From positions 8,794 to 14,604 of the forward strand of contig NHLU01000020.1 in the NCBI GenBank assembly GCA_002169255.1: a DNA stretch of 5,811 nt, given 5' to 3'. Shown here piece after piece: positions 1 through 5,811 of this stretch. A model generated the notes under the pieces. The model did no database searches. It was not told the origin of the DNA and saw nothing but the letters and a program-made list of their open reading frames with translations. The translations under genes and the position numbers were made by a program. Source of the DNA: Candidatus Pelagibacter sp. TMED275 (lineage in GTDB: Bacteria > Pseudomonadota > Alphaproteobacteria > Pelagibacterales > Pelagibacteraceae). Position 1 is the stretch's first letter; each line of letters opens with the position of its first letter.

Positions 1-2304
1 CCAGCAGAAAATGCAGCTCGCGAAAATAATTTAGATCCTAAAGAATGGACAGAAAAAAATATTATAAATATGAAATCTCAATTAAAAAAACTAGGCTTAT
101 CTATTGACTGGGAGAGAGAAATATCAACGTGTTCACCAGAATATTATGAGCATCAACAAAGATTCTTTTTAGAACTTTATGATAAAGGTTTAGTTTATAG
201 GAAAGAAAATTATGTTAATTGGGATCCTGTTGATCAAACAGTTTTAGCTAATGAGCAAGTAATAGATGGGAAAGGATGGAGATCCGGGGCTATAGTAGAG
301 AGAAAAAAATTAAATCAATGGTTTTTTAAAATTTCAAACTTTTCAGAAGATTTATTAAAGGGTTTAGAAGAATTAAATAAATGGCCTAATAAGGTAAAAA
401 TAATGCAAAAGAATTGGATTGGAAAATCCTACGGTTGTGAAATAGACTTTAAAATTGAAGGCAACAAGTCAATTGAGAACATTAAATGTTTTACCACTAG
501 ACCAGATACACTTTATGGATTTTCTTTCCTCGCAGTTTCTGCAGATCATCCAATTTCTAAATTTTATAAAGATGATGACAAATTTATTAAATTTAAAAAT
601 GATTGTTCAAAGACAGGAACTACAGAAGAGTCTATAGCACAAGCAGAGAAAATTGGATATAAAACTAACTTATTTGCAGTCAATCCGTTAAATGAAAAAC
701 AAAAAGTTCCCGTATTCTTTGCAAATTTTGTTTTGATGGATTATGGTTTTGGTGCTGTTTTCGGTTGCCCTGCACATGATCAAAGAGATTTTGATTTTGC
801 AAAAAAATACGATCTTAAAATAATTCCTGTGGTTAAACCAGACAATAGTGATGAATTTAGTATTAATGAAGAGGCATACTCTGGTCCAGGTGTAATTTTT
901 AATTCTGAGATGCTTAATGGGCTAAAGGCTCCTGAAGAATCAATTAATAAAGCAATTGAAATTTTGGAAGAGAGAAAAGTAGGTAATAAAAAAATAAATT
1001 TTAGATTAAAAGATTGGGGTATTTCTAGACAACGTTATTGGGGTTGTCCAATTCCTATTGCTTATGATGAACAAAATAATATTGTAAAAATTCCGTTAAA
1101 AAATTTACCAGTAAAATTACCTGAAAATGTAGATCTTAACGCTAGAGGAAACCCACTAGACCACCAAAATAATTGGAAGAAAATAAGTATAGATGGCAAA
1201 GAATGTACAAGAGAAACAGATACACTTGATACTTTTGTAGACTCTTCTTGGTACTTTCTAAGATTTTGTTCCTCTTCTAACTCAAAATACGGTTTTAAAA
1301 AAGAAGAAACAGATTACTGGATGCCAGTAGATCAATATATTGGTGGTGTTGAGCATGCTATATTACATCTGCTTTACTCAAGATTTTTCATGCGTGCAAT
1401 ATCATATAAAAACAACAACTTTGAAATTAAGGAGCCATTTGAAGGATTATTCACGCAAGGTATGGTATGTCATGAAACTTATAAAGATAAAAATAATAAA
1501 TGGCTTAGTCCAGATGAAATAATCTCAGAAGATGGAAAAGAATTTTTTTTAAAGGAGAAACCTAATGAAAAAGTTATTGTTGGGTCATCAGAATCAATGT
1601 CAAAGTCAAAAAAAAATACAATTGATCCTGAAAATATCATTAAAGAGTACGGAGCAGATGCGGTAAGATTATTCATACTTTCTGATAGCCCACCTGAGAA
1701 AGATGTACAGTGGTCTGAACAAGGAATGAATGCCTCATATAAATTTGTTCAAAAATTGTGGGTTTTACACCAGAAAATCATTCAAAAATCATCAGAAACA
1801 AAACCATCTGTTACAAATGATGAGAATAATTTAATAATTTCAAGATTCACAAATAGACTGATAGATAAAATTACAAACAACTTAGAAAGATTTCATTATA
1901 ATGGTATAATAGCTAATCTTTATGAGGCTTATAATTTTTATATTAAAAAAGTTGAAGCACAATTAGATTTTCAAAAATTATTATATGATTATAAAAAATT
2001 TTTATATCTAATAATGCCTGTCATGCCACATTTTGCCTCTGAATGCTTGGAGACAATTAATGAAAATATCAATGCCTATTGGCCAAAAGCTGATAAAAAA
2101 TTCTTGGAAAATGATAATGTTGATATTGTAATACAAATTAACGGAAAAAAGAAAGCTATAGTTAGATCTTTAAAAGATATAACTGAGCGAGACTTTATCA
2201 ATAATATCAAAAACTCAAAAGAATATGATAAAATTTTTAAAGACAAAAAAATTATAAGGAGTATCTTTATCAAGAATAGATTAATTAATTTAATACTAAA
2301 ATGA
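1..2304 (+). CDS. leuS: Leucyl-tRNA synthetase (class Ia), 5'-truncated by window edge
   Basis: LeuRS charges tRNA-Leu with leucine in the cytoplasm and edits mischarged products. The frame is open from base 1, and its first residues (PAENAA) match the region just after the GLPAEG segment of E. coli LeuRS (about residue 85). The HIGH motif therefore lies outside the window, and the ATG at 70 is internal. Visible in order are the ZN1 region (217-300, no cysteines), TTRPDT of the CP1 editing domain (493-510), HDQRD with the editing Asp (775-789), [11 protein letters not shown] (1012-1044), [16 protein letters not shown] (1324-1371) and the KMSKS loop, which reads SMSKS (1594-1608). The anticodon-binding domain and small C-terminal domain ([10 protein letters not shown] onward) follow. 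The remaining 767 residues fit a full protein of about 850. The TGA stop overlaps the lptE start (ATGA). The [12 protein letters not shown] stretch is of alphaproteobacterial type. The assignment is secure. Confidence 0.97.
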   Translation, partial: PAENAARENNLDPKEWTEKNIINMKSQLKKLGLSIDWEREISTCSPEYYEHQQRFFLELYDKGLVYRKENYVNWDPVDQTVLANEQVIDGKGWRSGAIVERKKLNQWFFKISNFSEDLLKGLEELNKWPNKVKIMQKNWIGKSYGCEIDFKIEGNKSIENIKCFTTRPDTLYGFSFLAVSADHPISKFYKDDDKFIKFKNDCSKTGTTEESIAQAEKIGYKTNLFAVNPLNEKQKVPVFFANFVLMDYGFGAVFGCPAHDQRDFDFAKKYDLKIIPVVKPDNSDEFSINEEAYSGPGVIFNSEMLNGLKAPEESINKAIEILEERKVGNKKINFRLKDWGISRQRYWGCPIPIAYDEQNNIVKIPLKNLPVKLPENVDLNARGNPLDHQNNWKKISIDGKECTRETDTLDTFVDSSWYFLRFCSSSNSKYGFKKEETDYWMPVDQYIGGVEHAILHLLYSRFFMRAISYKNNNFEIKEPFEGLFTQGMVCHETYKDKNNKWLSPDEIISEDGKEFFLKEKPNEKVIVGSSESMSKSKKNTIDPENIIKEYGADAVRLFILSDSPPEKDVQWSEQGMNASYKFVQKLWVLHQKIIQKSSETKPSVTNDENNLIISRFTNRLIDKITNNLERFHYNGIIANLYEAYNFYIKKVEAQLDFQKLLYDYKKFLYLIMPVMPHFASECLETINENINAYWPKADKKFLENDNVDIVIQINGKKKAIVRSLKDITERDFINNIKNSKEYDKIFKDKKIIRSIFIKNRLINLILK

Positions 2305-2780
2305 AAAAAAAAATTCTAACCTCATTATTTGTTTTATTGGTGACTTTATCAGGCTGTGGTTATGAACCAATATTTTCGTCAAAATCAATTAATAGTGACA
2401 AGTCTATATCAATTGAAAAAATAATATTTGAAAGTGATAATAAAATTAATTATTTATTTGAACGTAAATTAAAATTTTTTCAAAAAAAAATACCAAATTC
2501 TGAAAAGTTTAATTTGATATTAAATATTGAAGAAAACAAAAAAATTTTGTCAAAAAATAAAGTTGGTGATCCTGAAACATTTGATCTAGAAATAATTACA
2601 AGAGCTTCTATTTTTAATAATAAAGATGTAATTTTATATTCATCTAATTTTAAAAGTAATAAAAATTATAATAATTTAGAGAACAAATTTGATTTGAGGC
2701 AAGAAGAAAGTATAATTAAAAATAATCTTGTAGATGAAATTGTTAATGAAATAATTAGTAAAATATTTGAGATACAATGA
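2301..2780 (+). CDS. lptE: LPS-assembly lipoprotein LptE
   Basis: LptE is the outer-membrane lipoprotein that plugs the LptD barrel and helps insert lipopolysaccharide into the outer leaflet. The 159-residue product starts with a lipoprotein signal: a basic MKKK, a hydrophobic stretch (about residues 5-17), then the lipobox LSGC with Cys19 as the lipidation site. GYEPIF follows the Cys, resembling the CG(F/Y)xP(L/I) start of alphaproteobacterial LptE. The rest is lysine- and asparagine-rich and weakly conserved, with an alternating strand-like pattern and a C-terminal helix (about 135-157), as expected for this family. The identity rests on the lipobox, the length and the position between leuS and holA, where lptE sits in many proteobacteria. 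The start overlaps the leuS stop by ATGA and no Shine-Dalgarno is visible, so translation is probably coupled. Another small outer-membrane lipoprotein is the main alternative. Confidence 0.82.
   Translation: MKKKILTSLFVLLVTLSGCGYEPIFSSKSINSDKSISIEKIIFESDNKINYLFERKLKFFQKKIPNSEKFNLILNIEENKKILSKNKVGDPETFDLEIITRASIFNNKDVILYSSNFKSNKNYNNLENKFDLRQEESIIKNNLVDEIVNEIISKIFEIQ
2304..2313 (+). repeat. A10 homopolymer just after the lptE start codon
   Basis: Ten A residues follow ATG directly and encode the basic n-region (Lys-Lys-Lys) of the lipoprotein signal. A one-base shift here ends quickly at a stop: TAA at once in the +1 frame, or TGA after about 19 codons in the -1 frame. Slippage would therefore lower LptE output without making a long alternative product. 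Confidence 0.9.
2769..2776 (+). promoter_or_regulatory. holA: Weak Shine-Dalgarno-like GAG upstream of holA
   Basis: The bases GAGA, ending five to six bases before the holA ATG, are the only purine-rich Shine-Dalgarno-like element at any of the overlapping starts in the window. The lptE, parA and parB starts show none. The match is short, and translational coupling through the ATGA overlap may matter more. Confidence 0.3.
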
Positions 2781-3757
2781 TAATTAAATCATTTGAAATA
2801 AGTAAGATAAATAAGACAAAAAATAAATTTTTCCTTTTTTATGGTGAGAATGAAGGCTTTAAAAATGAAACTATTAAGAAAACTTTTGTAATAGATTTTC
2901 AAAATGAAATTTATAGATATGAGGAAAAAGAGGTTATAGATAACGAAAATGCCTTTTTTAATAATTTATTGAATAAGTCTTTTTTTGAAAAAAAAAAACT
3001 AATAATCATTTCTAGAGTTACAGATAAAATTCTTAAAGTGGTGGATGAAATTTTAGAAAGGAAAATAAGTGACATTACTTTAATCCTATCTGCTCAAATA
3101 TTAGATAAAAAATCAAAATTAAGAAGTTTTTTTGAAAAAAATAAAGAATTAGTTTGTGTTCCTTTTTATGAAGATAATAATCAAACATTAAATAAAATTG
3201 TATTTGATTATTTTAATAAAAAAAAAATTTCTATGTCACAAGAAAATATAAACTTATTAGTTGGAAGATGTAGAGGTGATAGAGAAAATTTAAATAATGA
3301 GCTAAAAAAAATAGATATTTTTATGTCAGAAAAAGACAAGATTTCAACTGAGGAAATTTTAAAAATTACTAACTTGGCGCATAATTATAGTATAAATGAG
3401 CTTATAGATAATTGTTTATCGAGAAACATAAAAAAAACTTCACATATAATTAATGAAAATGTATTTTCTAATGAGGACTGCATTATTATTCTTAGAATGA
3501 TGCTTAATAAGACCAAAAGATTACTTAAAATAAGTAATAATTTGGATAATACTGATCCTGAAATTGCAGTAAGTAAATTTAAACCACCAATATTCTGGAA
3601 AGAAAAAGAAATTGTAATAACACAAATTAGAAAAAGAAGTTTAAAAAATATTAGAGATCTTATCAACGAAATAAATGAAGCAGAACTTTTAGTAAAAAGA
3701 AATTTTGACAATTGCTTAAATATAACTAAAGATTTTTTAATTTCTAAAGCAAATTAA
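2777..3757 (+). CDS. holA: DNA polymerase III delta subunit
   Basis: HolA is the 'wrench' of the clamp loader: it opens the beta sliding clamp so that the delta/tau-gamma/delta' complex can load it on primed DNA. The 326 residues are close to the family length (E. coli about 343). The N-terminus carries FFLFYGENEGFKNE (about 18-31), the hallmark of the degenerate AAA+ domain of delta, which lacks a working Walker A. SFFEKKKLIII (about 69-78) matches the conserved strand region with the clamp-binding element. GRCRGDRENLNNELKKID (about 163-180) is the conserved GDR...NELEKL motif. KPPIFWKEKEIVITQIRKRS (about 269-288) is the C-terminal collar signature of alphaproteobacterial members. The gene starts inside lptE (ATGA overlap) and its TAA lies one base from the parB stop on the other strand. 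Composition is extremely AT-rich and lysine-rich. Confidence 0.94.
   Translation: MIIKSFEISKINKTKNKFFLFYGENEGFKNETIKKTFVIDFQNEIYRYEEKEVIDNENAFFNNLLNKSFFEKKKLIIISRVTDKILKVVDEILERKISDITLILSAQILDKKSKLRSFFEKNKELVCVPFYEDNNQTLNKIVFDYFNKKKISMSQENINLLVGRCRGDRENLNNELKKIDIFMSEKDKISTEEILKITNLAHNYSINELIDNCLSRNIKKTSHIINENVFSNEDCIIILRMMLNKTKRLLKISNNLDNTDPEIAVSKFKPPIFWKEKEIVITQIRKRSLKNIRDLINEINEAELLVKRNFDNCLNITKDFLISKAN
2988..2998 (+). repeat. A11 homopolymer inside holA
   Basis: A run of eleven A residues encodes Lys72-74 and is preceded by seven T and one G, giving a T7-G-A11 near-palindrome. A -1 shift after the tract would add Thr-Asn-Asn-His-Phe and stop at the TAG at 3013-3015. That would truncate HolA to about 79 residues. 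Confidence 0.9.
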
Positions 3758-3761
3758 TTTA
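3755..3761. other. Convergent gene junction without terminator space
   Basis: The TAA of holA (3755-3757) and the TAA of parB (read from 3761 to 3759) are separated by one base. No GC-containing hairpin followed by a T tract is seen within about 100 bases on either strand. Termination must therefore occur inside the opposing gene, be factor-dependent, or produce overlapping antisense 3' ends. Only the arrangement itself is seen directly. Confidence 0.85.
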
Positions 3762-4607
3762 ATAATAAGATTTAATTATATTTATTAATCTATTTAATTG
3801 GTCCATATCTTTATACTCAAAATGTAAAGTTCCTTTATTTTTTTTATTATTCTTAATTACTACGTTGAGACCAATTTTGTCAGAAATACTCTTTTCAATT
3901 TCTAAAATATTCGGATCTTTTTTGCTAATATTTTTGTATTTATTTGATTTTAATATTTTAATAAAATTTTCAGCTTTTCTGACAGACATTTTTTTTTCAA
4001 TTATTTTTTTAGCTAAATAACTTGCATTTTGTAAACCTACTAGAATTTTTGCATGACCTTGAGATATTAAACTTTTTTCAATTAATTCAATTACATCCTG
4101 AGGCAGGGTTAAAAGTCTCAAGCAATTAGAAATATGACTTCTGCTTTTTCCAATAAACTTTCCAACTTTTTCATGATCGTATGAAAACTCATCAATTAAT
4201 CTTTTGTATCCTTTCGCTTCTTCAATTGCGTTAAGATCATTTCTTTGAACATTTTCCACTATTGCAAACTCTAATGATTTAAGATCATCAGCTTCAACCT
4301 CTACAATTGGAACTTCATGAAGACCTGCATTTTGAGCTGCAACCCATCTTCTCTCTCCTGCTATAATTTCAAATTTATTATTTTCATCTTTTGATTTTCT
4401 TACAATAATAGGTTGGATTATCCCTCTCTCTTTTATTGAAATAGTTAATTCATTCAATTTTTCTTTATCAAAAATTTTACGTGGTTGAAATTTGTTTTTA
4501 ATTAATGAGCTTATTGAAACTTTGTTGGTTGACAACGAATTTGGTGAATCGCCAATTAATGAAGACAAGCCTCTTCCCAAACCCTTTTTGTTTTTAAATG
4601 GATTCAT
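3759..4607 (-). CDS. parB: Chromosome-partitioning protein ParB (parS-binding CTPase)
   Basis: ParB loads at parS sites near the origin, closes as a CTP-dependent DNA clamp, spreads along DNA and stimulates ParA. The 282-residue protein has every expected part. The N-terminal GLGRGLSSLIG (about 9-19) is the ParA-contacting segment. GIIQPIIVR (62-70), AGERRWVAA (83-91, the GERR CTP-binding motif) and ENVQRNDLNAIEEA (118-131) form the CTPase domain. A helix-turn-helix (about 145-168, GKSRSHISNCLRLLTLP) with ISQGHAKIL (181-189) binds parS. A C-terminal dimerisation domain (about 240-282) follows a lysine-rich linker. The ATG shares one base with the parA stop (TAATG), so translation is probably by termination-reinitiation. 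No Shine-Dalgarno is visible upstream. The stop is one base from that of convergent holA. It is the chromosomal, not plasmid, type. Confidence 0.97.
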   Translation of the reverse strand: MNPFKNKKGLGRGLSSLIGDSPNSLSTNKVSISSLIKNKFQPRKIFDKEKLNELTISIKERGIIQPIIVRKSKDENNKFEIIAGERRWVAAQNAGLHEVPIVEVEADDLKSLEFAIVENVQRNDLNAIEEAKGYKRLIDEFSYDHEKVGKFIGKSRSHISNCLRLLTLPQDVIELIEKSLISQGHAKILVGLQNASYLAKKIIEKKMSVRKAENFIKILKSNKYKNISKKDPNILEIEKSISDKIGLNVVIKNNKKNKGTLHFEYKDMDQLNRLINIIKSYY

Positions 4608-5407
4608 TAAGCTGCGCTTTCATAAAATTTTTCTTGTTCCAAAAATTCATTCGTAAAATTAAAGTAAGCTTTGCTCCCAGGGCAAGATTTATCATACATC
4701 AATACAGGGACTCCATGAGAAGGTGCTTCGGAGAGTCTTACATTTCTTGGAACAACATTTTGATAAACTTTTTCATGAAAAAAATCTCTAGCTTCTTTTT
4801 CTACTTGAGATGAAAGTTTATTTCTTTTGTCATACATTGTTAATAGTATACCTCTTATGGTTAAGCTCTTATTTAAGTTATTTTTTATTCTGTCTATAGT
4901 TTTCATTAACTGAGTAAGACCCTCTAAAGCAAAGAATTCAGTTTGTAATGGTACAATTAGTGAATTAGTCGAAACTAAAGCCATAATAGTTAATAAACTT
5001 AGAGATGGTGGGCAATCCAGAAGAACATAATCATAAGACGCTCCAGAAGTGTTTAAATACGCTGTTATTTGATCTTTAAGAATAAAGGCTCTTCTCTCAT
5101 CTCCAGCTGTCTCAACCTCTAATCCTGATAAATCTACATTTGATGGTATAAGATCAAGATTTTCAATTTCAGTTTTTTTAATAACGCTTGAGATTTCACA
5201 TGTACCATTAAGTACACCATAAATTGTTTGCTCAGATGATGTTGTGTTGGATAGGCCCAACCCTGTTGTGGCATTACCTTGGGGATCTAGATCAATGACT
5301 AGGATTTTTTTTTCTAACAATGATAATCCAGCTGCTAAATTAATAACAGTTGTCGTTTTACCTACTCCACCCTTTTGATTTATTACTGAAATGATTTTAT
5401 TTTTCAT
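4607..5407 (-). CDS. parA: Chromosome-partitioning ATPase ParA (Soj/MinD family)
   Basis: ParA is a deviant Walker ATPase that binds nucleoid DNA as an ATP dimer. Release by ParB-stimulated hydrolysis drives origin segregation. The 266-residue protein begins almost directly with the deviant Walker A KGGVGKTT (12-19; signature Lys12, catalytic-loop Lys17). VIDLDPQGNAT (37-47) carries the switch I Asp41, and YDYVLLDCPPS (125-135) is the Walker B region with Asp131. The segment TMYDKRNKLSSQV (190-202) and the basic patch around RNVRLSEAPS (221-230) match the conserved DNA-binding and dimer side. There is no N-terminal HTH, which is typical of chromosomal Soj-type ParA. The start ATG overlaps the rsmG stop (ATGA) and directly follows an A tract without a Shine-Dalgarno, so coupling to rsmG is likely. 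The protein ends in Ser-Ala-Ala. Confidence 0.98.
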   Translation of the reverse strand: MKNKIISVINQKGGVGKTTTVINLAAGLSLLEKKILVIDLDPQGNATTGLGLSNTTSSEQTIYGVLNGTCEISSVIKKTEIENLDLIPSNVDLSGLEVETAGDERRAFILKDQITAYLNTSGASYDYVLLDCPPSLSLLTIMALVSTNSLIVPLQTEFFALEGLTQLMKTIDRIKNNLNKSLTIRGILLTMYDKRNKLSSQVEKEARDFFHEKVYQNVVPRNVRLSEAPSHGVPVLMYDKSCPGSKAYFNFTNEFLEQEKFYESAA

Positions 5408-5811
5408 TTTTTTTTTAAGTTTGAAATTTTTATCATTAAAGATTCTTCATTTGTTAAACTATTTTTTTCAACATAATCAAACTTCCATTTCTTTTGGCAT
5501 TCTTTAATTGAAGATTTTCCATTTTTACCTAATAGTAGAATAATATTGCTAAATTTTTCAAAACTTTTATTTACTAAATCTAAAATTACTATCATTGGCT
5601 TGAATGCTCTCGCAACTATTATCTCAGAATGTAGATTCTTTTGTTCAAATATATTTTGATTAAAGACTTTTGTATTTAAATTTAATTTTCTAGAAACTTC
5701 TTCTAAGAATTTGCTTTTATGATAACTTTTTTCGTATAGATTAAATTGCATATCAGAATTTTTATGCTTCATAATAATTGCTAGTACAATTCCTGGAAGT
5801 CCTGCACCTGA
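5404..5811 (-). CDS. rsmG: 16S rRNA (guanine527-N7)-methyltransferase, N-terminus cut by window edge
   Basis: RsmG (GidB) uses S-adenosylmethionine to methylate N7 of G527 in the 530 loop of 16S rRNA. In E. coli and other bacteria its loss gives low-level streptomycin resistance. The frame stays open to the window edge. The edge residues SGAGLPGIVLAI (5811-5776) are the SAM-binding motif I of the family (GSGAGxPGxxLAI). The Met at 5770-5772 is therefore internal, and about 70 residues are missing. FNLYEKSYHKSKFLEEVSRKL gives the motif II acidic residue and following helix. VARAFKP matches the (S/A)RA motif, and LLGKNG corresponds to the LKG loop. The gene heads the leftward rsmG-parA-parB cluster, with mnmG expected further upstream. 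The end of the gene is an A10 tract running into TGA, which overlaps the parA start. Confidence 0.95.
   Translation of the reverse strand, partial: SGAGLPGIVLAIIMKHKNSDMQFNLYEKSYHKSKFLEEVSRKLNLNTKVFNQNIFEQKNLHSEIIVARAFKPMIVILDLVNKSFEKFSNIILLLGKNGKSSIKECQKKWKFDYVEKNSLTNEESLMIKISNLKKK
5407..5416 (-). repeat. A10 tract (coding strand) at the rsmG/parA overlap
   Basis: On the minus strand ten A residues form the last sense codons of rsmG (Leu-Lys-Lys-Lys) and include the first base of the parA ATG. The run is followed at once by the rsmG TGA. It takes the place where a Shine-Dalgarno would be expected for parA, and it contains A AAA AAA slippery heptamers in the rsmG reading frame. Confidence 0.9.

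Noticed and set aside
70..72. ATG at 70 as the leuS start
   Set aside because: The frame is open and conserved LeuRS sequence runs to base 1, so this Met is internal.
1479..1676. Short minus-strand open frames opposite leuS (also 2076-2273) and plus-strand frames at 455-637, 1340-1522 and 4598-4813
   Set aside because: All are shadows of well-supported genes, lack ribosome binding signals, and encode low-complexity products.
3385..3711. 108-residue hydrophobic open frame on the minus strand within holA
   Set aside because: It is antisense to a clearly conserved part of HolA. The Leu/Ile/Ser-rich composition is what antisense reading of Lys/Asn-rich AT-rich codons gives, and there is no start context or recognisable domain.
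3809..3845. Possible terminator for holA: CTTTA...TAAAG stem followed by a T8 tract
   Set aside because: The stem is five mostly A-T pairs with an 11-base loop, and the T tract starts several bases after it. It lies in parB coding sequence and is too weak to call.
4168..4187. Inverted repeat TTTTCAT / ATGAAAA with a 6-base spacer inside parB
   Set aside because: It lies in conserved coding sequence (Phe-Ser-Tyr-Asp-His-Glu-Lys). The arms are short and AT-rich, which is common by chance here.
4769..4782. Perfect 14-bp palindrome TTTTTCATGAAAAA inside parA, like a parS lacking its central CG
   Set aside because: It encodes the ordinary Phe-His-Glu-Lys segment of ParA, is made mostly of A/T runs, and has the wrong spacing for parS.
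5192..5207. GATTTCACATGTACCA inside parA as a degenerate parS site
   Set aside because: It matches 11 of 16 bases of the parS consensus, but the central CG is CA and the right arm is poor. A match this good is expected a few times by chance in this much sequence on both strands.
5770..5772. ATG (minus strand) at 5772 as the rsmG start
   Set aside because: The SAM-binding motif SGAGLPG lies upstream in the same frame, so the real start is beyond the window.
1..5811. Mobile elements, CRISPR repeats, tRNA or other RNA genes, riboswitches, or a hidden defence or biosynthetic system
   Set aside because: All but one base is covered by six recognisable core genes. No direct repeat arrays, terminal inverted repeats or cloverleaf-like segments were seen.

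Overview
The window is strongly AT-rich and holds six protein genes with essentially no intergenic DNA. The very low GC, the gene order and the alphaproteobacterial character of the proteins (LeuRS, HolA, ParA, ParB) point to a streamlined alphaproteobacterium. A SAR11/Pelagibacterales marine bacterium is the most likely source. That assignment is inferred from recognition of sequences and gene order, not from a database search.

Layout: two gene blocks converge near position 3758. The left block runs rightward: leuS (leucyl-tRNA synthetase, missing about its first 85 residues at the window edge), lptE (outer-membrane LPS-assembly lipoprotein) and holA (DNA polymerase III delta, the clamp-loader subunit). 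The right block runs leftward: rsmG (16S rRNA G527 N7-methyltransferase, N-terminus cut by the window edge), parA (chromosome-partitioning ATPase) and parB (parS-binding CTPase clamp). Both leuS/lptE and lptE/holA overlap by ATGA. rsmG/parA also overlap by ATGA, and parA/parB share one base (TAATG). The stops of holA and parB are separated by a single base.

Function: rsmG-parA-parB is the well-known origin-proximal cluster of alphaproteobacteria, usually downstream of mnmG (gidA). ParA and ParB move and organise the replication origin. HolA is part of the replisome. LeuRS and RsmG serve translation, and LptE serves outer-membrane biogenesis. As far as I recall, this neighbourhood is a conserved one, so the window is core genome, not an accessory island. 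I found no mobile element, CRISPR array, RNA gene or convincing parS site.

The most interesting points are local. A ten-A slippery tract at the rsmG/parA overlap is placed so that a -1 shift would join RsmG to ParA in frame. LeuRS carries SMSKS instead of KMSKS and has lost its cysteine zinc ligands. ParA ends in Ser-Ala-Ala. The convergent gene ends leave no space for a terminator. I see no evidence for an undescribed system.
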